DNA of 64,000 bases. It comes from CAZNKU01 sp045654805 (GTDB lineage: Bacteria > Bacillota > Clostridia > Monoglobales > Firm-18). The stretch covers positions 1 to 64,000 of the forward strand of contig JAZOOD010000063.1 in the NCBI GenBank assembly GCA_045654805.1, given 5' to 3'. The notes under the pieces are model-generated. The model searched no databases, was not told where the DNA came from, and saw only the letters and a list, made by a program, of their open reading frames with translations. The position numbers and the translations under genes are program-made. Shown here one piece after another: positions 16,399-25,924 of this stretch (its first letter is position 1; every line of letters starts with the position of its first letter).

Positions 16399-19236
16399 AT
16401 GAAAAAGATATCAAAGATTTTATCTGTCATACTTGCAGTATCAATGATTTTTGGTACAGTAACGTATGCGGCAGAGTTTTCTGATGTAACAACAGAAAAC
16501 AAGTATTACGAGCCAATCAAGATTTTATCTGCATTGGGGATTATTAATGGATACGAGGACGGAACTTTCGGTCCAGACAGAGATGTTACCCGTGCAGAGT
16601 TTGCTACAATGCTGATGAGAGCTATGGCAAGTGCAGGCTTGGGAAGTTCCGACCCTGCAGGTACACCATTTACAGACCTTGCCAACGCCAGTTGGGCAGT
16701 AGGAGATATAAGAACAGCTTATGATTTGGGCATTATAAACGGTATGACCGAAACAACATTTGCACCAAATAATAATGTTACATATGAACAGGCACTTAAG
16801 ATGATTGTATGTGCTCTTAACTATGGCGAACAAGCAAATGCCATACAGGCAACAGCAGTTAATGTACCGTGGTATTACGGTTATCTGCAGACGGCAAGAA
16901 ACCTTGGCCTTGTAGACGGAGTTTCTGTTTTGGAGACACAGCCTGCAAAACGTAAGGAAATTGCACAAATGATATACAATGCGTTGGATGTTTATATGCT
17001 TGAAAAGGTTGAGGTAAGTGGTGGAGGAAATATGTATATGGAATCCACCCAAACTTGGATGAAGGACAAGCTTAAGATTACAAAAACGCGCGGTGAAGTT
17101 CTGGCTGATGAAACAAACACAATAGATACTAGCGGTACAGTAGCCCGTGCCGGACAGGTATTGCTTACAGATGAAGTGAATAAGACTAAAATTATAGTAG
17201 AAAAGAACGGTGTTTCCGTGAACGGGCTATTGGGTAAATCGGTTGAATATTACTACAAGACCGATGACCTTGGTACAAGGACTCTTGTTCTTATTTATGC
17301 AAGGGGCGGTGCAAGCCAGTCTATAAAAATTGATGCTGTTAATATAGCCAACATTACAGGCAGCTATTCATCAGGTTATGCAATCAGCTATTATGAAAGT
17401 CTGGATTCTGTTAGGCCGATATCCATTACGATAGCGCCTACACCTACAATCTCAATTAATGGTGAGGTTAAGACAAATGTTCCTGCAAGTGCGCTTAATA
17501 TCGAAAGCGGCACGCTGGAATTTATTTCCGACGGAGCAATCTATTCCAAGATAAATGTTGAATCTTTGGAAACTTATGTTGTAAAATCTGTTAACAAAAC
17601 AGACAACTACATAGTAGATATGTACAGACCATCTGGTTCAAATACACTTTACATTGATGATGAAGACAACAATTTTGTAATAAATATGAAAAACACATCA
17701 GGCAGTGCAATTTCATTGTCCAACCTTGCTCAGTACAATGTATTGACAGTAAGAAAGGGCACAGGTGCTGCTGGAAGAACTGCACTTGATATTACTGTAT
17801 CTACAAAAAATGTTTCAGGAACAATCAAGGGCAAGCATACTGATATGATTAATATCAATGGTACAGAGTATCCGATTTCTATGTATATGGAAAGATATTC
17901 AGGCAATGACCTTAATACACTTAGTGTAGGAGATAGCTGCAAAGCTTATCTTGATAAAGATGGTAAAATTGCTTATATCATCAAATCTGCAAGCTCGTCG
18001 ACATATTATGGTTACATAGCGGCTGCAGGAATAAGAGATGATGTTTTGAAATTGGCTTTGATTTCAGACAAGACAACTAAGATGGGCTCACCGTATGTGG
18101 AAGGTGCAAATAAGATAACAGTTGATGGTATACAGTACAGTGATCCTAATGTAATACTTACTAAACTGGCTGAAGCTGCTGCTCTTACAACGGCAAATAT
18201 CGACGGTAATGGAGAAACATATTCCCAGCTGGTAAAATATACTATAAACTCGGCGGGTGCTATTTCCGAAATTGATACAGCAGTTGTAAGTACAGAGGAA
18301 GACCCAACGGATGAAACAGTTTTCAAGGGTTTCAACGTAGCAAAAAGCGGAAATACTATGAATTATAAATCATCAAGCTATGATTTTATTGGTGCATCAA
18401 ACACAGATAAATTCCGTATCAACTCAAGTACAAAGGTGTTCCTTGTTCCTCTTGACAGAAATGATTTTGATGCTTATGCAAGAAAGTCAAGAAGTATGTT
18501 TAGAGATGGCGGAAACTATATTGTTGAAGCTTTTGATGTTACGGGTTCCTTGAATATTGCAGGGGCAGTTATTGTATATGAAACAGCTGCAACTGAGGCG
18601 AAGATTGAATATAACACACCGTTATTTGTAATTTCTGCAATTTCACAGTCGACAAATGATGAAGGCCCTTGCGATAAGGTTACTGGTTACCAAGTATCTA
18701 CAAGCGGTAGTATTTCAGAAAAAACAGTATACACATCAGCAGTCGGGGTAATTTCCGGAAAATATTCAGTTGGTGATGTTATAATGTATGTAACAGATAA
18801 TAAGGGTTATCTTAAGGATTCAGGGACTACTCTTAAGCATCTTTTGGATGTGGATTCATACGCAAGCCAATTTGAACATGTAGGGGATAATAAAGTTAAT
18901 AACTCCACCTATTATTGTGAATTGTATACAGGTATGCTTATAGGAGCAGATATTGACGAAAGTACCGGCACACAGATGTTTGATTTAGCAATGGCAAATA
19001 CAGTTGGAGAATGCGCAACAGCTCAGACGTATTCAATGACTGCTAACAAGTCTGTTAAGTATTTCGTTTACGATTCAACAAAGACAGATAATGAAAAGTT
19101 AACTCAGCAGGATGATCTCGACCTTACGGGCTTTGCATCATATAATGGTACATTAGAATCAGGTGCCCCTACGGCAACAAAGATATTTGTATATAAATAC
19201 AACAATACAGTAAGAATGATGATGATAATTAAATAA
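16399..19236 (+). CDS. Large SLH-domain cell-surface protein (S-layer candidate)
   Basis: A 945-residue exported protein. A signal peptide of about 25 residues is followed by three SLH repeats (about 27-75, 88-150 and 158-205) with motifs such as GIINGYEDGTFGPDRDVTRAEF and GIINGMTETTF; the third repeat is more divergent. SLH triplets bind pyruvylated secondary wall polymers. The remaining 740 residues are Thr/Ser/Gly-rich beta-type sequence that I do not recognise. It has its own promoter and terminator and a strong SD, as expected for an abundant surface protein. It may be the S-layer subunit or an attached enzyme; no catalytic motif is visible. Confidence 0.85.
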   Translation: MKKISKILSVILAVSMIFGTVTYAAEFSDVTTENKYYEPIKILSALGIINGYEDGTFGPDRDVTRAEFATMLMRAMASAGLGSSDPAGTPFTDLANASWAVGDIRTAYDLGIINGMTETTFAPNNNVTYEQALKMIVCALNYGEQANAIQATAVNVPWYYGYLQTARNLGLVDGVSVLETQPAKRKEIAQMIYNALDVYMLEKVEVSGGGNMYMESTQTWMKDKLKITKTRGEVLADETNTIDTSGTVARAGQVLLTDEVNKTKIIVEKNGVSVNGLLGKSVEYYYKTDDLGTRTLVLIYARGGASQSIKIDAVNIANITGSYSSGYAISYYESLDSVRPISITIAPTPTISINGEVKTNVPASALNIESGTLEFISDGAIYSKINVESLETYVVKSVNKTDNYIVDMYRPSGSNTLYIDDEDNNFVINMKNTSGSAISLSNLAQYNVLTVRKGTGAAGRTALDITVSTKNVSGTIKGKHTDMININGTEYPISMYMERYSGNDLNTLSVGDSCKAYLDKDGKIAYIIKSASSSTYYGYIAAAGIRDDVLKLALISDKTTKMGSPYVEGANKITVDGIQYSDPNVILTKLAEAAALTTANIDGNGETYSQLVKYTINSAGAISEIDTAVVSTEEDPTDETVFKGFNVAKSGNTMNYKSSSYDFIGASNTDKFRINSSTKVFLVPLDRNDFDAYARKSRSMFRDGGNYIVEAFDVTGSLNIAGAVIVYETAATEAKIEYNTPLFVISAISQSTNDEGPCDKVTGYQVSTSGSISEKTVYTSAVGVISGKYSVGDVIMYVTDNKGYLKDSGTTLKHLLDVDSYASQFEHVGDNKVNNSTYYCELYTGMLIGADIDESTGTQMFDLAMANTVGECATAQTYSMTANKSVKYFVYDSTKTDNEKLTQQDDLDLTGFASYNGTLESGAPTATKIFVYKYNNTVRMMMIIK

Positions 19237-19251
19237 TTTACCTATTATAGG

Positions 19252-19288
19252 AAAAAGTATAGTCGTATATGGCTATACTTTTTCTTTT
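19252..19288 (+). terminator. Intrinsic terminator after the SLH-protein gene
   Basis: Arms AAAAAGTATAG (19252-19262) and CTATACTTTTT (19273-19283) with a 10-base loop, followed by CTTTT. Confidence 0.8.
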
Positions 19289-19413
19289 ACTGTAAAATAT
19301 ATAACAGAAACTAACCTGGGCAGAATGAACTGCATTGTTTGGTGCAGATATTTTCTTGGAATAAAAATATCCTATGGTGGTTTATCTTATTCTACAATAT
19401 GAGTGTATTTTTG

Positions 19414-19442
19414 TTGCATTTAAAAAATCTCTATGCTATAAT
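19414..19442 (+). promoter_or_regulatory. Sigma-A-type promoter for the membrane AraC-type regulator
   Basis: TTGCAT (19414-19419), 17-base spacer, TATAAT (19437-19442). Transcription from here would give a leader of about 200 nt before the TTG start at 19655. Confidence 0.7.
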
Positions 19443-19499
19443 TATTTAAAATAGTGAAAAATCCGAATTTTCAATATGAGGTGTTGTAAAGGAGTTATC

Positions 19500-19544
19500 T
19501 TGCTAGAAAAGAGCGGGTATATACTGTACTTGTATATGATATAA
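19500..19544 (+). CDS. Possible 14-residue leader peptide
   Basis: A strong SD (AAAGGAG) five bases before a TTG opens a 14-codon frame ending in TAA, within the leader of the AraC-type regulator. The predicted peptide is MLEKSGYILYLYMI, rich in Tyr/Leu/Ile. Expression and role are unproven; it may be chance, but SD spacing is good. Confidence 0.3.
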   Translation: MLEKSGYILYLYMI

Positions 19545-19654
19545 ATGGTGACAAAATGCTGATTTAAGTTGTTAGTTGAATAGGATGAAACATTAAATGA
19601 TTTGTGTATAAATCAAATAAGCTTGATTAAATAATATGGGAAAGGTGGGTTTGT

Positions 19655-21808
19655 TTGAAAAAAACAATTTATTACAAAAGGACAATTCAAAACCTTGGAA
19701 TATTTGTATTTTTGGCAGTGATGCTTGCAATATTGATAATTCCAAGCTACTCCTTGCTCTTTTCTTCTACAAAGGATGATATGATATCGGAATATGACAG
19801 GAGATTACAGCAACAATTGGAGCTTATGGAAAATGAGGTAAATCTTCAAAAAACTGTGTTGAAAAATATTTCCGCAGAGCAGGATTTTCAGATTCTTTCC
19901 AATCCTTCAGCATATGGATATGATACAAATTCCGTAGAGTGGTTCGAATGCAGAGAAAAGGTACAGAAATCCTTTGCGTTGTTAAAGCCTATGATTTCGT
20001 TGCAGAACGAATCATTACTTATGTTTCGTAATGGTGATTTGCAAATAGATATAAATGGAGCTGTTAATGTACTTCGTGCAGGGTATGATAGTACATGGAA
20101 TCTGTCGGATAATGGTGAGGAATATTCATTTGATGCAGCTATGGCTCAACTTTTTATGAAAAATCATTCCGGGAAAATAGATAGTGTATTGTGCTATAAC
20201 AGCTTAACTGACGATCGAAGTTATGAATTGGTGTACATACTTACTCTTTCATCCTCTGACGAGGAGGTTGGGAACAGTTCATTTGTAGCATGCTATGATG
20301 CTGATAAGCTATTAGACAATTTGGGGTTTATAGATAATACCACATCTGTACTTATGACTTCCGGTGATAATGGGGAAATTTACAAATATGGAATTGATTA
20401 TAATATTTCCGCCTATGACTCATATTATGAAAACAAAAACCTGAATTTAAGGGTATATTATAGCATTTCGGACAAAAGTATACGCGACAAATTGGAACCG
20501 ATAAATTTCTTTTTGGTGATTTTTGTTTTGGTTTTTTTATTACTTGGAATTATGGCTACAATCGGCATAACTGTTGGTGAAACACGTCATATTAAAAAGC
20601 TTGTTTCTATTGTCAAGGGAACGACCGATATAGAATATTCTGGAGAAGATGATTATTTTAAATATCTTGAAACAATATTCCGTATCTTGTATGAAAGGGG
20701 CAACAAAGCTGTAGATAACGCAAAAGGTTTGATATTTTCAAAAATGCTTCATTTTAAACTTTCTGTTGATGAATTTGGATTGATTAAGAAGTATTTTGAA
20801 TCACCTGTATGTGTGTTTATTTTAAAAAATACGGAAATGAAATATCGTAATCTGACGCAGGGAGTTTCTTCGTATTTAAAAGGAAGGGATATCGAAATAA
20901 TACATATTGATGATATTGATAATTCCGAAGTTGTGGTTTTTGTGAAAAAAACTAGCGGTATAAAAGAAATCTTTAAAGATATGATTATGTACCTTAACAA
21001 GGAACATCATACCGACATCAGAGGTGTTACGTCAGTATGTGAGGATATTGAGCAGATGTCTGATATTTACTATAAAATGAAAAAGACTATACCTTATCTG
21101 GAATATGGTAATTTGAAAAATATTGACTCAGATTCCTACAAATCGGGTGATGATGATTTCAAATCTTTTATGACAAAGAGCAGACAGCTTTATGAAATTA
21201 TTCGCAGCGGAAATGAATTTGAGGCAAAGAGAACGGTTTACGAACAATGGTATAAAATAACTCAGGGTGAAATGGCCCCCAATTCCGTAGAGCCTTTGTT
21301 CTTCTCCCAGTCTACAGTCTTATCACAGATAGCGTCCGAGCATAAGCTCAATGTGGTAATTCCGCGTTTTGATAATGGAAAAGATGCGGTATCAATAGCT
21401 TTTGAAATAACGGAATGTATTGAACAAATATGTGAAAAATTGAAGGGCAATTCAAAAAGAGATGATGTACGTAGTAACCAGATTATTGACTACATAGAAC
21501 AAAGATATTGCGATTCTTCCTTCTATATGCCTGAATTAGTTGGAAAATTCGAACTTTCTGACCGTGCCATAGTGCAAATACTAAAAAAGGCAACAGGAGA
21601 TAATTTCTCAAATTATGTAAGTAAATTACGCATATCCAAAGCTAAGGATTTGCTTTCGGGAACCAATATCCCTATTGCTGAGGTTGCCTCAGCATCGGGG
21701 TTTGATTCATCGAATTCTCTGTACAAGGCATTTAAAAAAGTTTACGGCGTATCTCCGTCAATGTTCAGAGAAAGCAGAAAGGCCAGTGAAGAACAGAGTG
21801 CAGAATAA
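19655..21808 (+). CDS. Membrane-anchored AraC-family regulator (YesS/YtdP-like)
   Basis: A 717-residue one-component sensor-regulator. It has an N-terminal membrane helix (about 12-36), an extracytoplasmic domain of roughly 240 residues, a second membrane helix (about 281-308), a cytoplasmic region and a C-terminal AraC-type double helix-turn-helix (about 610-710). The last has the signatures RISKAKDLLSGTNIPIAEVASASGF and YKAFKKVYGVSPSMFR. B. subtilis YesS and YtdP share this architecture and control neighbouring carbohydrate ABC importer genes, as is likely here. The start is TTG at 19655 behind AAAGGTGGG. Confidence 0.88.
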   Translation: MKKTIYYKRTIQNLGIFVFLAVMLAILIIPSYSLLFSSTKDDMISEYDRRLQQQLELMENEVNLQKTVLKNISAEQDFQILSNPSAYGYDTNSVEWFECREKVQKSFALLKPMISLQNESLLMFRNGDLQIDINGAVNVLRAGYDSTWNLSDNGEEYSFDAAMAQLFMKNHSGKIDSVLCYNSLTDDRSYELVYILTLSSSDEEVGNSSFVACYDADKLLDNLGFIDNTTSVLMTSGDNGEIYKYGIDYNISAYDSYYENKNLNLRVYYSISDKSIRDKLEPINFFLVIFVLVFLLLGIMATIGITVGETRHIKKLVSIVKGTTDIEYSGEDDYFKYLETIFRILYERGNKAVDNAKGLIFSKMLHFKLSVDEFGLIKKYFESPVCVFILKNTEMKYRNLTQGVSSYLKGRDIEIIHIDDIDNSEVVVFVKKTSGIKEIFKDMIMYLNKEHHTDIRGVTSVCEDIEQMSDIYYKMKKTIPYLEYGNLKNIDSDSYKSGDDDFKSFMTKSRQLYEIIRSGNEFEAKRTVYEQWYKITQGEMAPNSVEPLFFSQSTVLSQIASEHKLNVVIPRFDNGKDAVSIAFEITECIEQICEKLKGNSKRDDVRSNQIIDYIEQRYCDSSFYMPELVGKFELSDRAIVQILKKATGDNFSNYVSKLRISKAKDLLSGTNIPIAEVASASGFDSSNSLYKAFKKVYGVSPSMFRESRKASEEQSAE

Positions 21809-21910
21809 ACAAAGGTGGATATTTTCACTGTTTGTCGGATTTTTACACTTTATAACGAAACAAAGAATGTTGAAAAATACAAAAATTCACTTTAATTTCG
21901 TAATTTTCAC

Positions 21911-21939
21911 TTTACAAATTATTAACACTTTGTTATAAT
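21911..21939 (+). promoter_or_regulatory. Sigma-A-type promoter of the oligosaccharide ABC importer
   Basis: TTTACA (21911-21916), 17-base spacer, TATAAT (21934-21939), about 60 bases upstream of the binding-protein ATG. It lies in the gap after the regulator gene and is a plausible target of that regulator. Confidence 0.7.
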
Positions 21940-21998
21940 GATTCCATAAAGAACTGAAAAGTTTTTGATTTTGAATAAAAAAGGAAGGATGGTTGTTT

Positions 21999-23684
21999 AT
22001 GAACAACAAAAAATTAAGACTTGTTGCATTAATGCTTGTTTTGGCTATGACAGTTATGGCTTCTTTGTCAGGCTGCGGACCAAAAAAGGGCGGCGGTGAA
22101 TCAGCAAGCGGAGAATACGTAATGGATCCGGTTTTGAATCCTTTGGGTTCAGAAACTATCTGTAAAGAAACTGTTGAGCTTGAAATTATGATGGGCAAAG
22201 ATGGTACAGTTGTAGATTATGAGACAAATGCTTTCACTAAGAGAGTAGAGGAAAAGGGTAATATTGAAATTAAATTCAATTTGCTTGCTTCTGATGATGC
22301 TACATCAAAGGTTAACCTTACATTGTCTTCAGGCAATGATCTTCCTGACGTAATTAACGCTACTCTTGATGATACATCAGTAACTACATACGGTGGTGCA
22401 GGCACATTCGTTGCTTTGAATAACTATTATGAAAATTCAAGCGAATATGTGATGCCTAGAATCGAACAGTATGAGGAAGAAAAAGGTGTAAACCTTCTTG
22501 ATTATATTACAATGTCAGACGGAAACATCTATTCAATGGCTGCATTTAATGAATCATTACCTAATGATTTTGTTACAGTGCTTTGGATTTATGAGCCATG
22601 GCTTGACAAATTGGGTATGGAACTTCCTACAACATTGGACGAATACGTTGAATGCTTGAAGGCTTTTAGAGACAAAGACCCTAATGGCAATGGTCTTAAG
22701 GATGAACTTCCTGTAATTGACTATGCAAGAGTTTTTGATACTGACGATTTTATGAAGTTATTCCTTCAAGCCTTCATTAAGACAGGTAAATCTCATATAG
22801 CTCTTAAAGACGGCGAGATTGTTATGGATTACACTACTGACGAATACAAAGAGTTCTTGAAGTGGATGAATATGTTGTATTCAGAAGGTTTACTCGATAA
22901 GACAACTTTCTCACAGGACAACGCTACACTTAAGACACTTATTAATGGTAAAACAGTTCGTGTAGGCTCATATGTCGCTACATCTACTTCAAGCATCACA
23001 GCAGGTGATAAGAGACGTGAAAACCAGGAATACAAGCCTGTATTCCTCGAAAATGGTGACGAAGCTACTATCAACTACACTAGTTCGATTATGCCTATTC
23101 ATAAGTACTTTATAACTAAGGAATGTGAACATCCTGAAGTTGCGTTCAGAATTGGTGACTTTATGTCAAGTACTGAAATGACAATCTGGACACGTTGGGG
23201 TGAAAAGGGTGTAGACTGGGTAGAACCTTCAGCGGATGCTGTAAGTATGTATGATTTCCTTGGTTATGGTCCGGTTATGGAAATTGTTACACAGTATGGT
23301 TCTGTACAGAATGGTAGCTGGAATCAAGCTTCACCATCATTCAGAACAGCTGAAATTGCAAGTGGTATGGTAACATCAGACTCTTCACAGCAGGCAAAAG
23401 CTAATGCGATTAAGGTTCTTTATGACAGATATGGTGAAGATTTGGGCGTTGATGTTAATGACAGAGTTTACAAGTTAATTAACTCAGCTGAAGAATTGGA
23501 AGAAATTTCATCAATAACAACAGCTATTAACAGCTACGTTGCAAATGCACAGTATAAATTTATTACAGGCGAAATGGATATAGATAAAGACTGGGATAAA
23601 TTTATTAAAGAACTTAAGGCTTCAAATGTTGATAGACTGACTGAACTATATCAGACAGCTTACGACAGAATGAACGACAAATAA
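21999..23684 (+). CDS. Extracellular carbohydrate-binding lipoprotein (LplA/YtcQ-like)
   Basis: A 561-residue family-1-type solute-binding lipoprotein with a signal peptide and lipobox (LSGC) followed by a Gly/Lys linker. Hallmarks are LYSEGLLDKTTFSQDN, IDYARVFDTDDFMKLFLQAF and the calcium-loop-like DKDPNGNGLKDELP, a pattern common in binding proteins for oligosaccharides and pectin fragments. Lobe order is normal, unlike the two amino acid binding proteins in this window. The ATG at 21999 has AAGGAAGG upstream; two earlier codons beginning TTG are less likely. Its ligand is not determinable from sequence. Confidence 0.9.
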   Translation: MNNKKLRLVALMLVLAMTVMASLSGCGPKKGGGESASGEYVMDPVLNPLGSETICKETVELEIMMGKDGTVVDYETNAFTKRVEEKGNIEIKFNLLASDDATSKVNLTLSSGNDLPDVINATLDDTSVTTYGGAGTFVALNNYYENSSEYVMPRIEQYEEEKGVNLLDYITMSDGNIYSMAAFNESLPNDFVTVLWIYEPWLDKLGMELPTTLDEYVECLKAFRDKDPNGNGLKDELPVIDYARVFDTDDFMKLFLQAFIKTGKSHIALKDGEIVMDYTTDEYKEFLKWMNMLYSEGLLDKTTFSQDNATLKTLINGKTVRVGSYVATSTSSITAGDKRRENQEYKPVFLENGDEATINYTSSIMPIHKYFITKECEHPEVAFRIGDFMSSTEMTIWTRWGEKGVDWVEPSADAVSMYDFLGYGPVMEIVTQYGSVQNGSWNQASPSFRTAEIASGMVTSDSSQQAKANAIKVLYDRYGEDLGVDVNDRVYKLINSAEELEEISSITTAINSYVANAQYKFITGEMDIDKDWDKFIKELKASNVDRLTELYQTAYDRMNDK

Positions 23685-23701
23685 TTAATTTATTTAAAAT
23701 A

Positions 23702-23740
23702 GGACGATTTATTCCCGCAGATGCGGGAGTAAGTCGTTCC
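23702..23740 (+). terminator. Stem-loop between binding-protein and permease genes
   Basis: A long hairpin pairs GGACGATTTATTCCCGC with GCGGGAGTAAGTCGTTCC around an AGAT loop, followed by only three T. It lies after the binding-protein stop and about 90 bases before the first permease. It may be a partial terminator or a 3' stabiliser that keeps binding-protein mRNA in excess, as in many ABC importer operons. Confidence 0.65.
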
Positions 23741-23832
23741 TTTAATGGCGTATTAATAATATCTCATGGAAAGGCTTTAATCGATAATCTTAGGTTATAA
23801 GCTAAATTTTATCGGTATGGTTGGTGAACAAT

Positions 23833-24816
23833 ATGGTAAATAATTCAGTTGCTACGACCGGATTCGTAGAAACTAAAGAAATGCGTCAAAAAAGACGCAC
23901 CAGTTTGAGAAAAAACATATTTAAATCCTGGCAGCTATATTTAATGTTGATTTTGCCGGTTGCGTATCTATTGATTTTCTCATACTATCCTATGTATGGT
24001 CTTCAGATTGCATTCAAAGACTATACTCCTAAGCTTGGTATGGTAAGTAGTGAATGGGTTGGTATTGAACATTTCGTTACATTTATTAACAGCCAGATTT
24101 TTTGGAAGTTGTTTAGAAATACCCTTACAATTTCATTATATGCACTGCTTACAAGCTTTCCGCTGTCAGTTGTTTTGGCTTTGTGCCTTAACGTTGTACG
24201 TGGAGAAAAATTTAAAAAAATTGTGCAGACTGTTACATACATTCCTCACTTTTTCTCTGTAGTTATCATAGTAGGTATGATGTTCCAACTCTTTAGTCCG
24301 CACATCGGTATATTTAAGCATCTTGTAACAATGATTGCAGGTGAGGGGGCTTCTATCCCTGACCTTATGGGTAATCCTAATGCATTCTATCATACATATG
24401 TATGGTCTAATGTGTGGCAGAACATTGGATTTAACTCAATAATTTATATTGCTGCCTTGTCTGCTGTTGATACAGAATTGTATGAATCAGCTCAGATTGA
24501 CGGCGCGTCAAGATTCAAGATTATGCTTCACATTGATATCCCTACAATTTTGCCGACTATTATCATTATGTTGATCCTTCGTTCAGGATACATATTGAAT
24601 CTTGGTTATGAAAAAGCATTATTGATGCAGAACTCTGCAAACATTGAGTATAGTGAACTTATTTCTACATATGTTTATAATGAAGGTATTGTTAAGGGCT
24701 TTACACAGTATTCAAGTTCTACTGCTATCAGCTTGTTTAACTCTATCATTAACTTCATTTGTATTTGGAGTGTTAATAAGTTCTCGCAGAAAGTTGGTGA
24801 AAGTAGCTTATGGTAA
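23833..24816 (+). CDS. Carbohydrate ABC transporter permease (LplB-like)
   Basis: A 327-residue MalF-type permease with six predicted membrane segments and the cytoplasmic EAA motif in ESAQIDGASRFKIMLHIDIPTILPTI. The N-terminal PMYGLQIAFKDYTPKLG is typical of the LplB/YtcP-system permeases that accompany large binding lipoproteins. The ATG at 23833 with GGTGA upstream is chosen over TTG and GTG codons a few residues earlier. It overlaps the next permease by 7 bases (ATGGTAA). Confidence 0.92.
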   Translation: MVNNSVATTGFVETKEMRQKRRTSLRKNIFKSWQLYLMLILPVAYLLIFSYYPMYGLQIAFKDYTPKLGMVSSEWVGIEHFVTFINSQIFWKLFRNTLTISLYALLTSFPLSVVLALCLNVVRGEKFKKIVQTVTYIPHFFSVVIIVGMMFQLFSPHIGIFKHLVTMIAGEGASIPDLMGNPNAFYHTYVWSNVWQNIGFNSIIYIAALSAVDTELYESAQIDGASRFKIMLHIDIPTILPTIIIMLILRSGYILNLGYEKALLMQNSANIEYSELISTYVYNEGIVKGFTQYSSSTAISLFNSIINFICIWSVNKFSQKVGESSLW

Positions 24817-25796
24817 AAACGGTTGCAAATACAGATGCAGATAAGAGAGCATTAAGAGCTCAGCAAAGAGAGGAAGAAAGACGTATCAGAAAGAAGATGA
24901 AGGCTTCCCGTAAAATTAATGATACAACTGAAGATAAGATCTTCTATGGTGTCATATATACAATACTTACATTGTTATTGTTGATAATTGCGGTGCCAGT
25001 TTTGTATATTCTTGCATGTTCATTTTCTGATGCTAACCGAGTTATTGCCGGGGATGTTTTGGCGTGGCCGATAGATTTTACAATCAAAGGCTATGACGCT
25101 ATATTAAATAACGGTAGTTATGATATTATATCTGCTTTCAGGAACTCAATTTTCTATACCTTTACAGGTACTGTAATCGCGTTGTTCCTAACATATTTGT
25201 GTGCATATCCTTTGGCAAGAAAAGGTCTTCCGGGTGGTTCACAAGTTATGATGCTTTACACAATTACTATGTTCATAAATGGTGGTATGATTCCTACCTA
25301 CATTCTTGTTAATGACGTACTTGAGCTTGGTAATACAGTATGGCCGTTGATTATTTTGACTGCTATTAGCGTTAACAATATGATTATTGCAAGAACATTT
25401 ATTATGAACAGTATTCCAGGGGAATTGCTGGAAGCTTCCCAGATTGATGGTTGTGACGATTTTGGATTCTTTACAAAAATTGTTATTCCGTTGTCTAAGG
25501 CGAGTATTGCGGTTTTGGCTTTGTACTATGCGATTGCTAAGTGGAACAACTTCATGGATGCTTTGCTTTATATCCAGAATGATGCATTACAGCCAATGCA
25601 GATTGTTTTGCGTAATATCATTATTAATAACGAAGCAGCTACTCAGTCTGATGACTATGCTGAAGAAGCTGAACAGCTTAAACAGTTACTTAAATATTCA
25701 ACAATCGTAGTATCTGTTATTCCTGTACTTATTATTTATCCTTTCGTACAGAAGCACTTCGTTAAAGGTGTTATGATTGGTTCAGTTAAAGGTTAA
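24810..25796 (+). CDS. Carbohydrate ABC transporter permease (LplC/YtcP-like)
   Basis: A 328-residue MalG-type permease. It has a charged N-terminus, six membrane segments and the EAA loop LLEASQIDGCDDFGFFTKIVIPLSKA. It ends in FVQKHFVKGVMIGSVKG, the characteristic C-terminus of this permease family. With the preceding permease it forms the membrane channel. No ATPase is encoded nearby, so a shared MsmX-type ATPase encoded elsewhere is expected, as established for such importers in Firmicutes. Confidence 0.93.
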   Translation: MVKTVANTDADKRALRAQQREEERRIRKKMKASRKINDTTEDKIFYGVIYTILTLLLLIIAVPVLYILACSFSDANRVIAGDVLAWPIDFTIKGYDAILNNGSYDIISAFRNSIFYTFTGTVIALFLTYLCAYPLARKGLPGGSQVMMLYTITMFINGGMIPTYILVNDVLELGNTVWPLIILTAISVNNMIIARTFIMNSIPGELLEASQIDGCDDFGFFTKIVIPLSKASIAVLALYYAIAKWNNFMDALLYIQNDALQPMQIVLRNIIINNEAATQSDDYAEEAEQLKQLLKYSTIVVSVIPVLIIYPFVQKHFVKGVMIGSVKG

Positions 25797-25808
25797 TATT
25801 GCTTTGAG

Positions 25809-25842
25809 ATTGTCTCACTTATAGTGAGACAATTTTTTTTTT
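25809..25842 (+). terminator. Intrinsic terminator of the oligosaccharide importer operon
   Basis: Arms ATTGTCTCAC (25809-25818) and GTGAGACAAT (25824-25833) make a perfect 10-bp stem with a TTATA loop, followed by nine T. Confidence 0.92.
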
Positions 25843-25851
25843 AAAAAACTG

Positions 25852-25907
25852 TTGATTTTTTATAATTTTTATGATAAAATATAAATAACGATAATTGTTA
25901 TTGTTAT
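25852..25907 (+). promoter_or_regulatory. Promoter and Fur/PerR-type operator of the perR-like gene
   Basis: TTGATT (25852-25857), 17-base spacer and TAAAAT (25875-25880). Immediately downstream lies a palindrome with arms ATAACGATAA (25885-25894) and TTATTGTTAT (25898-25907) around a TTG centre, nine of ten pairs matching. The shape and AT-rich sequence fit Fur-family operators, and the position over the transcription start implies autorepression. Confidence 0.72.
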
Positions 25908-25924
25908 CGAAAGGATGTGAATAT

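Larger units (their letters stand above)
19289..19654 (+). other. Long intergenic/leader region before the membrane AraC-type regulator
   Basis: This 366-base region without a large gene holds a near-consensus promoter (19414-19442) and then a leader of roughly 200 nt with a short SD-preceded open frame (19500-19544). The first 120 bases contain a small CTGCA/TGCAG hairpin but nothing recognised as a known riboswitch. Confidence 0.6.

Noticed and set aside
18012..18335. A 107-codon minus-strand frame within the SLH-protein gene
   Set aside because: It is an antisense shadow within an intact long coding sequence, with no motif or SD.
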